Assembly (NCBI GenBank): GCA_034509925.1 | Contig: CM067526.1 | Location: forward strand, 1,774,001-1,838,000 | Direction of reading: 5' to 3' | DNA: 64,000 nt | From: Hirudinaria manillensis | Lineage: Eukaryota; Annelida; Clitellata; Hirudinida; Hirudinidae | Shown: positions 28,538 to 40,600 of the stretch, one piece after another | Numbering within the stretch: the stretch's first letter is position 1 | How the letters are laid out: each line of letters begins with the position of its first letter | Notes under the pieces: generated by a model | What the model was told of the DNA's origin: nothing | The model's input: only the letters and a program-made list of their open reading frames with translations | The model's database searches: none | Position numbers and translations under genes: made by a program

Positions 28538-31500
28538 CTATACAAAATCAATGTCGTAATGCAACTTGTTTGAAACAACTGATGTCGCAAACGATAAAAA
28601 TACCGTCGTGATTGATTGAAATATACTAGTTGGTATTCCGACGCCTTTTCTGAAAGGCTCCAAATTCCATGTTCCTTTAATTCGGTTTTTCTCTTTCGGG
28701 TCCGCTTTACCGTAATCTTGAAAATATCTCTGAATGATGTCTATTTCGGACAAACCTGCAATGCAAACAATGGATGATTGGAATTTTAAAATGTCTGGCA
28801 TTTTGTATGTCAAAGAAATTCTAAAATAAAAAAAAAACATTTTTTTCTCCAGAACGATTTATATTTAATATGACATTTTGTTTTCCTCACCGTAAAATCT
28901 AGTTTTAGCCTCTTTTAGCATAGAATAACCTTCACCGCCATTGGCTAAAAACTGGGGCATGGCTACTTCGTATTTTTTTGAGATATCAACTTCAGTATAA
29001 TCAGAACATTCATAGCAATTCTTTACCTCCAGTTTGACTACTCTTTCGCCGTTTGGCTGTCTCAAATCATACTTGACCTTAAAACCTAATGTGAAATTTA
29101 ATGTAAATATTACTTGAACTCCAATGTTTCAGTAATAAATGTCCGCGAATCATAGTTCTCTAGTTAGTTTGTTAACTAGACAAGATAATGAACAAAATTT
29201 CTTTACAAAATTTTAACCGGAATTTTATCAAGTTTTAATATCAATAAACAAATCAATAATAAATACCCATTAGCAAGCATGATTAATATCAATAACAACA
29301 ACAACAACAACAATAATAATAATAATAAAATCTAAACAAAGGTTATACCGGAAACTTGAAGGAATTTTCCATGTCGTCGTTTTAGGCTGAACTCTTCAGC
29401 AGAATGTTCGAAGACTTGCAGCAAAGTTTTACCATCCACCGTCGCCGAAACTATTTCATTATTGTGCGGGAATGATGTTATCACATCAGCAAAACTGATT
29501 TCTCCTTTTATTAAATTAAACTGACACTTACGAGAGTTTTGATTGAATTTATTCGTAAGAACATAAAAGTAAATTTGGGTTCGAATGAAATAATTATTTC
29601 TTATAAACAGTAAACGAACATTTTACTGAGTTTAATGACTCTGGAACTACTGTAGGAAGTTCAACTACAAATCCTTTTGTAAATAAAGGCCAGTGAACTT
29701 TTTGGTATTAACCTATTACTACTGTTAAGAGTATTATATAAGTAGTAAGGGCCTATGATCAATAGCAATGACCAATAATAAGAGCACGTATCTGAAACTG
29801 GTCATTATCACAAGTGCAAATAAAAAACAAGTAAACCGACCTTTATAAAGAGAATGTTGTATAGCGCTTCCATGTATTATTGCTAAATAGATATTTGAAC
29901 AGTCGCACAAATCATGAAGAACATTAACAAGAGCATCGGTAAAGAAATTTCCTTCAAAAAAAAACAATTAAAAAATTAAAATGAGTCTTTATGGGTTAGG
30001 CATTTCAAATTTAAAAATTAAAATATGATAAGAAGCGTCATGGAATAAACAATGATAATGGTAAAAATTATGATATTGTAGTGAAATACTTCAGATAAAT
30101 GTCTGACCTAGGGAACATTCCTCTACCCTGCAAATTTTATTGGACCCATAAATCATATCGCTAGTGGTTCCAATATGAACTGAAGACATAGCTTGCAGTA
30201 TCGGCCTCATCTTATCGAGGTGATATTTGGAATCTACATCTAAGAAATAAATCGTTTGATTATATATTAAATTATTAATATATTATCAAATAAAGTAGTA
30301 ATAGTTGAAATTTCTGATGCAACTCGATGCCGTCATTCATACCAGCCTCATTAACCTTCATCAAATTTATCGTCTATAAGCATGGGATTGCCTGACCACA
30401 AAGACAGATGGCCTCTGAAATCAAAGGACACGTTCAGGACACCAATGTATTTTCCATGAAATCCTGCTGTGACAACCAGCGTTTTTCTGCCGTCATCGTG
30501 TCGGATGACAATCGGGTATTCCTCTTCCACAACGTCACCTTCTTTGTTTTCCCCTTTTTGGGATTATTTCAATATTTGTAGATGATTTAAATTTCAATTA
30601 AATCGTCTTAATATTGCCATAATTTGTTTTATTGTCTTAATATTAATATCAGCGATAAGCAATAAATACAAAGCTTGTGAACAATAAAGTCCAGCCTTTA
30701 TTGCATAATAAACAGGTCTTCTAGATATTCAACCGGATAATTGCATTTATTCAAAATACGATAGTTTTACCATTGTACAGTAGGACATGGGATAGTCCTC
30801 CAATTATGATGTCAATTTCAGGCAGGGCTCTGGCTATTTCTTTGTCTTTATCAATACCTGAGTGGCCAAGGGCTATGATTATATCTCTGTCGTTGATTTT
30901 CGATATGGCAGATCGTAAACCAGCTATTTCATCTTCAAACTTAAGTTTTCCTAAATTTCATCATATATTAGTTGTTATGAATAAGAATTTGTCCGGATGC
31001 TATAGATTTTCACTGTGCGCACAACCATTTCGTTATTATTTACAAAACGAAACGTATCATTGAATTTGAAAGTTATGTCTTACTGTTTACATGAATTAAA
31101 ATGTTCTCAAGATAAATAGAATTTCAAAAAGTCTCGTGTCCCACCTGGTCTAGAAAGAATTTCAACGTCAGGAGTGACATATCCAATGACTGCCACTTTG
31201 ACAGTAACACCTGGTCTTTTTTCTAAGGGTTTTGTCATATATTCTTCAATGCCAAAGGGAATATCGATCCCTAGATTTTTGGCAATGTTGGCGCATAGTA
31301 TTCTGACTTTCGGGCTCTGATTTATGTCTGGTAATAATATGTTTAATCCATCTATTCCGTAATCAAATTCATGGGTGCCCAAAGCCTATTTTAAAAAGTA
31401 AATCGACTTTATTAATCACTTGGTTTATATTTATTTATTATTACATTGTTAACATTTATGGATTACACTGAATTTTGTGATGAACTGTCACGACTTTATA

Positions 31501-32013
31501 ATCGTGTTATTTTGAAATTGACAAAGAAATTTGTTTTTTCAAAGGATATGAATCAAAAGAGATCTTAACTAATTGGGAGATTGCTGGACTTGAAGATTAT
31601 GAGTTATTAAGTAGACCTTGTTTTTTTTTTTAATAATGTAATAAATATAATAAATAAATTAATAATTCACCAACCATAGCATCGTATTTCAGGTGATCAA
31701 GAAAGAATCTCGATACATTTCCTCGGAAGACGTTAAACCACATCGTTCCTTGATAGTGATCCCCAGCATCTAAGAGCAAAACGTTTTTATTTTTCTCCCG
31801 AAATTTTCTGATAAACTCCGCCATTCTGGTTATTCCTCCATAACATTTGGTCGTCTTGTCATCTGGTTTCATATCCTCGATCTTGCAAGATTTAGATTTT
31901 GCGGAAAACATATCGAAGTGTGAATGGAAATCGTTAGTGTGAAGGATAAACATCTGCAACGAAGATGTGGTTACAAGGAAAAGCAGGTTTAACCCGACCG
32001 TTGGAGAAATCAT
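28538..32013 (-). CDS. 5'-nucleotidase homolog, array gene G5, duplicate of G4
   Basis: Nine exons: 32013-31675, 31385-31145, 30950-30771, 30553-30356, 30239-30108, 29951-29841, 29504-29349, 29085-28891, 28755-28538; 589 aa. It has the same residue losses as G4 (GTHE, GGLSH, HGSAIQ, FPHNN, NGGEGY). The coding sequence appears identical to G4, so the copies are very recent or homogenised by gene conversion. The promoter differs: the duplicated block ends at 32091, and beyond it G5 has a full palindromic TGACGTCA at 32095-32102 where G3 and G4 have TTACGTCA. G5 is thus likely to keep the original upstream region, while G4 and G3 share a copied one. Confidence 0.88.
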
Positions 32014-32888
32014 CAAGGAAGCTATTATTGCTTTGAATTAATTTGATTTTGTTAAAAATGTAAGCCTCCCTTAGAGATTAAACGGTTAGAACAATGACGT
32101 CAGTTTGTTTTTGCTATAAGGTGAAATATGTTGAAACATTTATTAAAACATTTATTAGATTTATCACGGTGGTCGGTTTTCATTTTAGCCTAATGAAAAA
32201 AATATTTATTTATTTATTAATTAATTAATTAGGCTGTATATTATTTTTTTATAATTTACAGTTTCATTGGCGTCTTTGTTGTGATTTGTTTGGAATTGTT
32301 TTATTAGAAATACTCCTCAATAAGACCCTTCCTACACAGTTTGTTAAGATCTGCTGCAAAAAATAACTACTTCAATTATATTATGTCAAATTAATTGGAA
32401 TAAAGAAATTTATTATCGTGCTGACGAAGTATACATTTAGGATATTCTTAAATTGATAACGAAAATGGAAATGATCCAAGCAAACATCTAGAGAATTCAG
32501 AACAAAAATGTTTTGTTTACTTGAAAAATAATTAATGTTCGACTTTTTTCATTTCTCTGAAGAAATTTTTGACTAATTGTATGGACATTCTAAGCAAGAT
32601 TTCAATAGAACGAAATTTCTCATGCTATCACCGTGCTCGGCCAAATTAACCCCTTTTCCGCCCCATCTACCCTCCACCCCCTCCAAAAAAAAAAACATTT
32701 CTATCTTGACAATCCATATAAAAATGAATTCCATTTCATTTAGGCTTGTGACGATTTAATTCTAAAAAAAACACAAACGAAACAAATTCTTGAACGAACT
32801 TAAAGAATAATTTAACCTCAAGAAATTCTGCTAACAACATGAAGCACACGAGTCGAACAGAAAAAAAAATCATTCGCTCGAAAGAAAA
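32014..32888. other. Spacer between G5 and G6
   Basis: About 875 bp with the G5 promoter region (end of the duplicated block at 32091, TGACGTCA at 32095), TTTATT-rich AT sequence and the region downstream of G6. An open frame at 32577-32759 begins at a non-ATG codon and is not supported. Confidence 0.5.
32095..32102. promoter_or_regulatory. Palindromic CRE upstream of G5
   Basis: TGACGTCA, 82 bp upstream of the G5 ATG, followed by GTTTGTTT. This is the canonical CREB/ATF site. Confidence 0.45.
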
Positions 32889-35800
32889 CTAAACGAAACT
32901 GCTACTGAAATGCAGACGGGTTGAAGCGACCAGTGATACAAAAGATAAAAATACAATCGATAGTAATTGAAATGCACCAGTTGTTATTCCAAAGCCGCCT
33001 TTTCCAAACGATTCCATGCCTTGTATGCGATCATTCAGTTGTGGTTTCACCGGTTCATTTTTCGTAAAGTAAGTCGTAATGACATCTATCTCTAAGATAT
33101 CTGTAATGGTGATGATACAATGCCAAGAAAGGAATATAACTTAAAAGAAAAAAAAATCACATCTATTACGAATCATTCAGGCAAACATTATGCGACCCTC
33201 CTAATTCGTGAATTCCTTTCAAAGCATAATAACTCTAATATTTTGTCTGTACTCACCGTAATTTTTAACTTTAACATTCTTGAGCATAGAATAACCATCA
33301 CCGCCATTGGCTAAGAATTGGGGCATGGCTACGTCATAATTAGCTGCGGTATCGACTTCAACATATTCGGGACATTCGTAACATTTCTTTACCTCAACCT
33401 TGGCAACTCTTTCTCCATTAGGTTTGCTCAAGTCATACTGAACTTTGAAACCTGAAATTCAAATTATTTATTAATATATATTAAACCTTTACTCGATGTA
33501 GTTATCTGAACATGCCTAGATTATCCAAATTATCAACTATCAACTCAGGCACTACGTCGGACTGATTGCCAGACAATTCTATTCTAGTAATAGTCTAAGT
33601 ATATTTCATTGTGGAAAAAGGTCAATTAAAAAAAGCTTGGAATCATTAAAATGCATTCCAGAAGTTCATTAGAAATAGGACCACATAGAAACAGTGCACA
33701 TTTTTATAGGAGTGGCTCTTTTAGAAATTCTAACCTAGAGATTAATAATAAAATTAATACAATAAGTAATTATTAATATAAAAATGTAATTTAAAAGTTA
33801 ATATCCCCTAGTGTTTACCGTTGATCTAGGAAGTTTTCTAGATCAATTTATTCCGCATTTTCGCAATCTATATAAATAAAAATGCAATGTGTGTTTGTAA
33901 CATGCAAATGTTCTCTGAAAGTACTTGACCAATTGCTTTGAAATTTTGACACAACATAGTGCTCGATTAGAGGAGTGTTTGTATATAGGTTTCATATATA
34001 CGCCACAACTATATCATGTAAAAATACGCTTTTTTCGAAAATCATATTGAGCCACGCGTTACTGTGGCTGGGCGCCACTAGTATCTTTATAAAATCTTCC
34101 TTCGAGTGCAATAAAATTGCTTCAAGACAAAAGTTACGAAAATAAACTCGCGCGGGGTTCCAGCACATAAAACGTTGTCGTCAGAATATAAAGTCAATAA
34201 TGGTATTCCATTATAAATTAGCATTATAATTAAGGTCGACAATAATGTCCAAACAACGGATATACCTGAGACTTGAAGAAATTTTCCATGCCGAGAGGTG
34301 AGGCTAAAATCTTCAACGGAACGTTCAAAGACTTTCAACAGAGTTGCACCGTCCATCGTCGCTACAACCATTACATTGCCAAATGGGAATACCGTCATCA
34401 CGTCACCGTAGTTGATAGTACCTATTCGTAAAACAAATTCGATTCTTCCATCGTTAATTATCGCACTGGAGAAGGTTTCGTCGTAGATATTCAACAGCAT
34501 CATTAGTACATTGCACATTGTACAATAACATTATTAGTACATCAGTACATTGTCATCAAAAAAAATGTTTAAACGATAAATAGCAGAACACTTTAGAATT
34601 TTTCGAGGCAGCCAAAACAGCTACGTATCCGTATTCTCGGCGGAATGTCGATTTCTAGCAACAATAGTAGCAGGCAGATTCATGACGCTTCTTTCAAAGA
34701 GCAAGTCATCAAAGAAATGTTCCAACCGCGAAACTAACCTTTCTTGAATGATGATCTTATACCCCCACCGTTCATGATGGCCAGAGTGAAATTTGGCCAC
34801 TTGCACAAATCATGAATTGCATCGACCAATGCGTCAGCAAATAGGTTTCCTAAAAAAAATAAATAACAGAAAATAAAAATAAACATCTTTTTTAATCAAG
34901 CATTTTAAAATGTTGAGATGCGATGAACGGCTGGACAGATTAGCAGTAGTCAAGATGATATGAATGTGATTATTATTAGTAGTAGTAGTAGTAGTTAATA
35001 AATAAATATTTTAAAATTGATATAAAATAATAATAATAATAATAATATCATTTGAAACGTTGACGAACAAATAATCCACAAGTGCATTCGACCTAAAGTG
35101 CATTCCTTTATTCTGCAAATGCTGTCGGAAGTATCAAATACGTCGCTCGTAGCTCCAACTTCAACGACGGCCATAGCGTCTATTTTCGGCCTCAAACTAT
35201 TCAGATATTCCGTGGCTTTTGGATCTGCAAAAAAAAAGTCACATCGATTCATATCGGCGAACTTTTCGTTCCAAATTTTCTATAATTGCTGCACTCAAAG
35301 CAAAAAAAAATAGTAGCAGGCAGAAAGCAATTCGGACATACAATAACATTACGTAATTAAAAAAATTGTTTTAGCATCTCAAATAATAATAATAACATTA
35401 ATAATATTAATTATTCATTTATTATAAGTATTAATTTATTATTAATAATAATTAATTATAATATTATAATTATAATTATTATTATTATTATTATTATTAT
35501 TTCAATTATAATAATAATTTGTCTTATGGTCTCATTTGTCAACAAAATGTTAATCATTCGAAGGGACCTTCTGCATGATCGTGGCCAATTGCCACAGTGT
35601 TGCCTGAATAAGCAGTGATTTCACCAGCGTCATCAAAGGTCACGTTCAGGACACCAATGTACTTTCCATGACATCCTGCTGTGACAACCAGCGTTTTTCT
35701 ACCGCCATCATGATTGATGACAATCGGGTACTCCCCGCCCACATAGTCGCCATGTTCGTTTTTCCCTTTTTTTTGAATATTTCAGTCATTTTAAATTATT

Positions 35801-37086
35801 TAAATTTCAATTGTCTTAGTTATTGCATTATAAATATCAAGAATAATCAACAATCAATAAGTCTCCTAAGGACTTTAATGCCTGAATAAATAGATTTTCA
35901 TGATGTTGATGTTTAATACTTTGTATAATTACCAGAATGCAATAGGGTGTGGGAATGTCCTCCAATTACAATATCAAGATCAGGAATTGCCTTAGCAATT
36001 TCTTTATCTCGATCAATGCCAGAATGGCCGAGAGCAATTATTATTTTGGTAGAAGGAGCCTTTTTTATAGTATCTCTTATGCCGGTTATTTCATCTTTGA
36101 ACTCCACATTTTCTGAATTCATAAGGAGATTGTAGAAATTCTGAGCCACGGTGTGACTTGAACGTCAGTCATTTTGCAAATTAAGCGTTTTTAATCATTT
36201 TAATTATCAGGAATTGGCGCTTAGTGAAATTTACTTTTGGTTTTTGAATTTGCAATTGAGTTTTGTTTTTTTCCTTTTAGTAATTTATATATTATTTTTT
36301 AAGACAAGCGAAATTTAACCCAGTAAAAAGTTTGTTTCTTTAGTTCTACCTGTTTTGGCGAGTACTTTAACTTCGGGCGTAAGGTACCCAATTATTGCTA
36401 CATCCTTCTCTAATTTCTTCATAATACCTTTATCGATTGTTCTTTCCGCCCCTTCTTGACTGAAATCGTCAGAGACAGGCAAACCATGATCAATGTTAGA
36501 ACACAATATTCTCGTTTTAATGGGCCCACGTGTTAGTGGTTCTAAGCCACTTAGTCCGTTATCAAATTCGTGATTGCCCAAAGCCTGTTTTTAAAAAAAA
36601 AAGTAAAATATCAACGAAAGTTTTTTAGTAATTTATAAAATTCGAAATAAAACCGCTCCAATATATGACGTCAAGTCAGTTTCAATGATAAATGTATTTA
36701 TTATAATACTTTTTTTTAACAATTTATGGATAAATAATAGTGCCAACCATAGCATCGTATTCCATGTAATCAAGAAAGTATCTCGTAACATTTCCTTGGA
36801 AGACATTAAACCACAAAGTTCCCTGATACTGGTCCCCAGCATCTAAGAGCAAAACGTTTTTATGGTTTTCGCGAAAGTTTTTGACAAATTGTGCCATTCT
36901 CGCTACCCCTCCGTAGCATTTTGTTTTAATATCATCAGCTTTAATATCTTCAATCTTGCATGATTGGGATCTTGCAGAAATCATTTCGAAGCGTGAATGG
37001 ACATCATTCGTATGAAGAATATGCAGCTGCATTGAAGATGTGGTTACAAGGAAACACAAGTTTAACCCAAGAATTGATGAAACCAT
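32889..37086 (-). CDS. Ecto-5'-nucleotidase (CD73-like), array gene G6
   Basis: Nine exons: 37086-36748, 36584-36350, 36112-35933, 35765-35568, 35224-35093, 34849-34739, 34421-34266, 33451-33257, 33100-32889; 585 aa. Starts MVSSILGLNLCFLVTTSS (signal peptide), then LHTNDVHSRFEM. All checked CD73 positions are intact: D36, H38, D85 (LDAGDQYQGT), N117/H118 (GNHEFDNG), H220 (ALGHSG), H243 (GGHSH), R354 (CRIKEC), N390/R395 (NGGGIR), F417 (FPFGN), F500/D506 (FLANGGDGY). A hydrophobic C-terminus (FQLLSIVFLSFVSLVAS) suggests a GPI anchor. Expected product: surface AMP phosphatase producing adenosine. Intron 7 contains a Helitron at 33867-34081. Divergent to NAT10, with 550 bp between start codons. 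The exon 4 acceptor is a T-rich-strand AAAAAG rather than a typical polypyrimidine-CAG. Confidence 0.92.
33502..33583 (-). other. Diverged relative of the 23335-23422 block, in G6 intron 7
   Basis: Shares the runs GGCAATC and ATCTAGGCATG with the spacer block near G3. Weakly exon-like (TACTAG acceptor, open to TAA). Origin unknown. Confidence 0.3.
33867..34081 (+). mobile_element. Non-autonomous Helitron-like element
   Basis: 215 bp with Helitron ends. The 5' end is TCTATATAAATAAAAATG, and the 3' end carries the hairpin GCCAC-gcgttact-GTGGC followed nine bases later by CTAG, matching the CTRR rule. It is inserted between A and T (A before TC, T after CTAG) with no target-site duplication. 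The internal segment (TTGACCAATTGCTTTGAAATTTT) resembles the GGCTGAACCGATTTTGATGAAATTT core of short Helitrons well known from arthropods. No coding capacity. Lies in intron 7 of G6. Confidence 0.75.
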
Positions 37087-37636
37087 CAAGGCATCTATTG
37101 TTGGTTTGAATTATTTCTAATTTTGAAAAAATAAACTTCTGCAGGAGATTAAACGGTTGCCTGTATAGAATATTTTAATGACGTCAATTTGTTTTGTTAC
37201 AAGATTACCTACTAAAGTCGAAATATTTATTGGATTCATCGTGTTGGTTTTAAACATTAATATATCGTTTGGAAAGTTTCATGACTTATTAAAAGCATGT
37301 CTGTTTCTTACATTCTTATGCTTTTTACAAAGTTCTTGAAAAGTTCTCAAAGTGCCTTTTGGAGTATTGTTAATTTTCATAAAATTTTATCAAAAATATT
37401 TAGTGATTTTTATTTAGTGATAATTATTGATTTTGTTTTAAGTTGAATTAACGTCATTTCCTTAATTTATACATGTCTTAAATTAAATTATAGAAATCAT
37501 AAGTTCTAAACCATATTTAAATCCATGTTTTGGTTTTTTCTGAATGGACAGGCGATAATCTATTCTAGGACACGCTCATTATATTCAAGTTTACCCGAAA
37601 CTTTTCTGGAAGCACAATTTGAAATTTTCTTAGAAA
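37087..37636. promoter_or_regulatory. Divergent promoter region between G6 and NAT10
   Basis: 550 bp between opposite start codons. On the G6 side it holds the shared array motif AGATTAAACGGTT and TGACGTCA at 37179-37186, 93 bp from the G6 ATG. The NAT10 side shows no obvious core element. Confidence 0.5.
37179..37186. promoter_or_regulatory. Palindromic CRE upstream of G6
   Basis: TGACGTCA, 93 bp upstream of the G6 ATG, followed by ATTTGTTT. Confidence 0.45.
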
Positions 37637-40600
37637 ATGACAACACGAAAGAAGTTGGACAATCGTATCAAAACTCTTATTGAAAATGGGATTGCAACGA
37701 ATCACAGATCTATATTTGCAATTGTCGGGGATAGGGGACGCGACCAAGTAATATTACTTTTAGCATTCGATTTTTTTTCATGTATTGATTTCCGTTGTAA
37801 ATCAAGACAAATACGACATTAGGTTGCTTGAAGTTGTCTTTATTATTAGTTTTATTAAGTAAAATAAATGTTATTTGAGATCCCCATCCTCTATCACATT
37901 ATGGCCAAATGCTGTGTCAAGCCAAATCCTAATGTTTTATGGGCTTACAAGAAAGAATTGGGATTTAGCAGGTAGGCTTTTGACTACTTTTGTTTACATA
38001 ATACGTAAAACATCAATTGTTAATTTTCCAAGTTGTAGAATGTATGAATTTACTGTTTATTTCGTTTTTTACATAACTTGCGAATAATATCAATGAGTAA
38101 CATGCATTCGTATCATTCTCCAGCAATCGGAAGAAGAGACTGAGGAGGGCAACGAAGATGTTCAAAAGCCGAGTGAAAGACGTAAACGACAGTAATCCGT
38201 TCGAAGTGTTCACAGTCTCCACTAAGATCAGATACTGTTATTACAAGGAGGTCCAGAACATTATGGGTCAAACATATGGAATGTGCATTTTACAGGTACA
38301 TCTATTTATCTATTTAATTACCTGGAGTCTGATCTTTTGCTCTTTATTTATATTATAAGACAATTTAGGACCAGACTAATAAAGAAACTATTTGCTAGTC
38401 TTAAAATATTTAAGTGATATTTTAGTTTATTTTACAGAGGAACCAGATTTTATTTTGATTCTTAAAATGCATTAAATGACCATTTAAAAAAAAAATCAAT
38501 CCACAAGGACTTTGAAGCTCTGACGCCGAACATATTGGCGCAGACGATCGAGACAGTCGAGGGGGGAGGAATCGTCGTATTCCTACTCAGCAGCATAAAG
38601 TCCCTCAAACAGCTCTGCGTCATGAAGATGGTAAGATCCGGATGCGGAACCGCGACGCTTGAACCGATCGTCGGTTATTTCGACGACAGAATTTAAGGTC
38701 GATGTTTTAGGATTCCGGTCGCTTATCTCATTACTATGCTTATTTACTTTTCTGAAATTTTTGCAAAAATGAACAACCTAGTTAGGGGCGTTAATTACCA
38801 GTTAACGATTAATTAGTTAGCGAGTTAGTAACCATCTGTTGACGCGTTGTTTCCGTCGCTAGGACATCCACGCCAGGTACCGGGAAGGATCGACCAATGA
38901 CGACGTCGTCGGAAGGTTCAACGAGAGGTTGGCAAAGAAGTGCCCTCAGTGCATTTATTTATTTCTTTAAATATTTATATTTATCATTAAAATATGATTG
39001 GCCACTAAGTGCAATAATCTGGAGCAACCGATTAAGCATTTGGCAAACAAAATCTAGGAATTTAAATGAACATTGGAGAATTTTAACGTCTTCTTTCAGA
39101 TTCATATTGGCTCTCTCTGGCTGCAACAATTACTTGGTACTCAATGATTCACTGGAGGTCATGCCAATCTCAAAGTCTCCCCACACCATTGAACCACTGC
39201 CCCCTAAGACTAAGGTAAGCTTTCTGGTCACACCTTTGGACAATTGATGTTTTTTAGCTGGGGTAATTCTTATACACGATTGGTTGGCATTAATTAATAT
39301 TAAATACTTCTTAATTAATTATTCATGTGAGATTAGAAAATCGTAATAGATTATAACTTCACCGAAAGGCACAACTTGCCTTGGCAATCGCTATTGTTAA
39401 CATGAATGTCGTCATTAGTAATGTGACCAATTTCATAGAAGAATCGATCAATTTAAATGTCAATCGATTGAAATAGGGCTTGAAGAATGGCGAAGAGGAC
39501 ATGGCTCTGAAAGAGTTGACAAAGGCGCTCATGGATTCCACGGAGACGACCCTAGCAGGGACCCTGGTCTCTTGCTGTGCCACTCTGGACCAGGTGGGTT
39601 AATTAAGGCAGTTGGGCATCTGATGTCTGTGATGGTTTTAATGTGGCTTCCTCAGTTATTAATAAGAATTAAACGACTGTAAACCAAGATACTTAATTAC
39701 AAATTACCGACTATACTATACCAAATCGAGTTATTATTATTATTACTTAAAACCATTTACTAGACGAGGTTATTTGCATCACCTCCATAATTTCTGCCAT
39801 CATCATTGACTCTGCAGATATTTGAGTTTATTTGATTTTGTTTTTGAAGGGCAGGGCAGTCTTGAAGATGATCGACGCTCTTGCTGACCCAACAGTCAAC
39901 AGCACCGTCGTCATGACGGCCGGAAGGGGGAGGGGCAAGTCGGCTGCTCTCGGATTGGTCATGGCAGCTGCTGTAGCTTACGGGTGGGTCTGATTTTGGC
40001 GTGACGATGCGACGGAAGCTGATCGGCAGAATTATAAATCTAATTTGAAATTCGTATCATCGAAATATTTTGCGTTACTGATTTCATCTTCGTTTCCGGC
40101 ACAACAACAGCTACAGGAACATCTACGTGACCTCTCCGAGCCCCGAAAATTTGAAAACCCTATTCGAGTACATCAAAGTCGGACTGATTGCACTCAAGTA
40201 CGAGGTGAGTGCAGAACTGCAAAATGATTTCTGTGGATGCTAATTGGGGTTACCATCTGGTGGATTTTAAGGGATAGTATGAACAATAATAATAATAAAT
40301 AATAATAACCTTTTTCAATGTACTGAATAGTAAGACAATCTTGCCAACCTTTTTTCTTTCCAGAAAAACCGGGAATACAAGATCATCTTGTCATCCGAGA
40401 AGGACCTCCGAAATGTCGTGGTGAAGATCGAAATTGGCAGGGATGGCTACCATCAGACCATTGAGGTGAGCAAGTACCCTGATGGTGCAGGTGGTTTGGG
40501 GAAATTTGGAAAAACTGTTTTTCATTCGATCCTCACTTCTACCGCTGACCAATCGAGTAGCACATCGCCCTGAGCCAAATCCATCTTTAGAATCGTTTCA

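Larger units (their letters stand above)
22807..32091. repeat. Near-perfect tandem segmental duplication, about 4.46 kb unit
   Basis: Unit 1 is 22807-27272, unit 2 is 27273-31732, followed by a partial third copy 31733-32091. The offset is 4466 bases at exon 1, 4463 after a poly-T tract (about 23782 versus 28245) and 4460 after a CAA/AAT microsatellite (about 24830 versus 29295); apart from these length changes I noticed one base change in an intron (24762 region, A versus T). Each junction lies inside nucleotidase exon 1, so each unit carries eight downstream exons of one gene plus most of the next gene's exon 1. This is the pattern of unequal crossing-over between exon 1 copies. A collapsed or duplicated haplotype in the assembly is the main alternative. 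Confidence 0.93.

Noticed and set aside
32577-33314. Small plus-strand frames near the 3' end of G6
   Set aside because: Short, no similarity, opposite to or outside the verified exons of G6.
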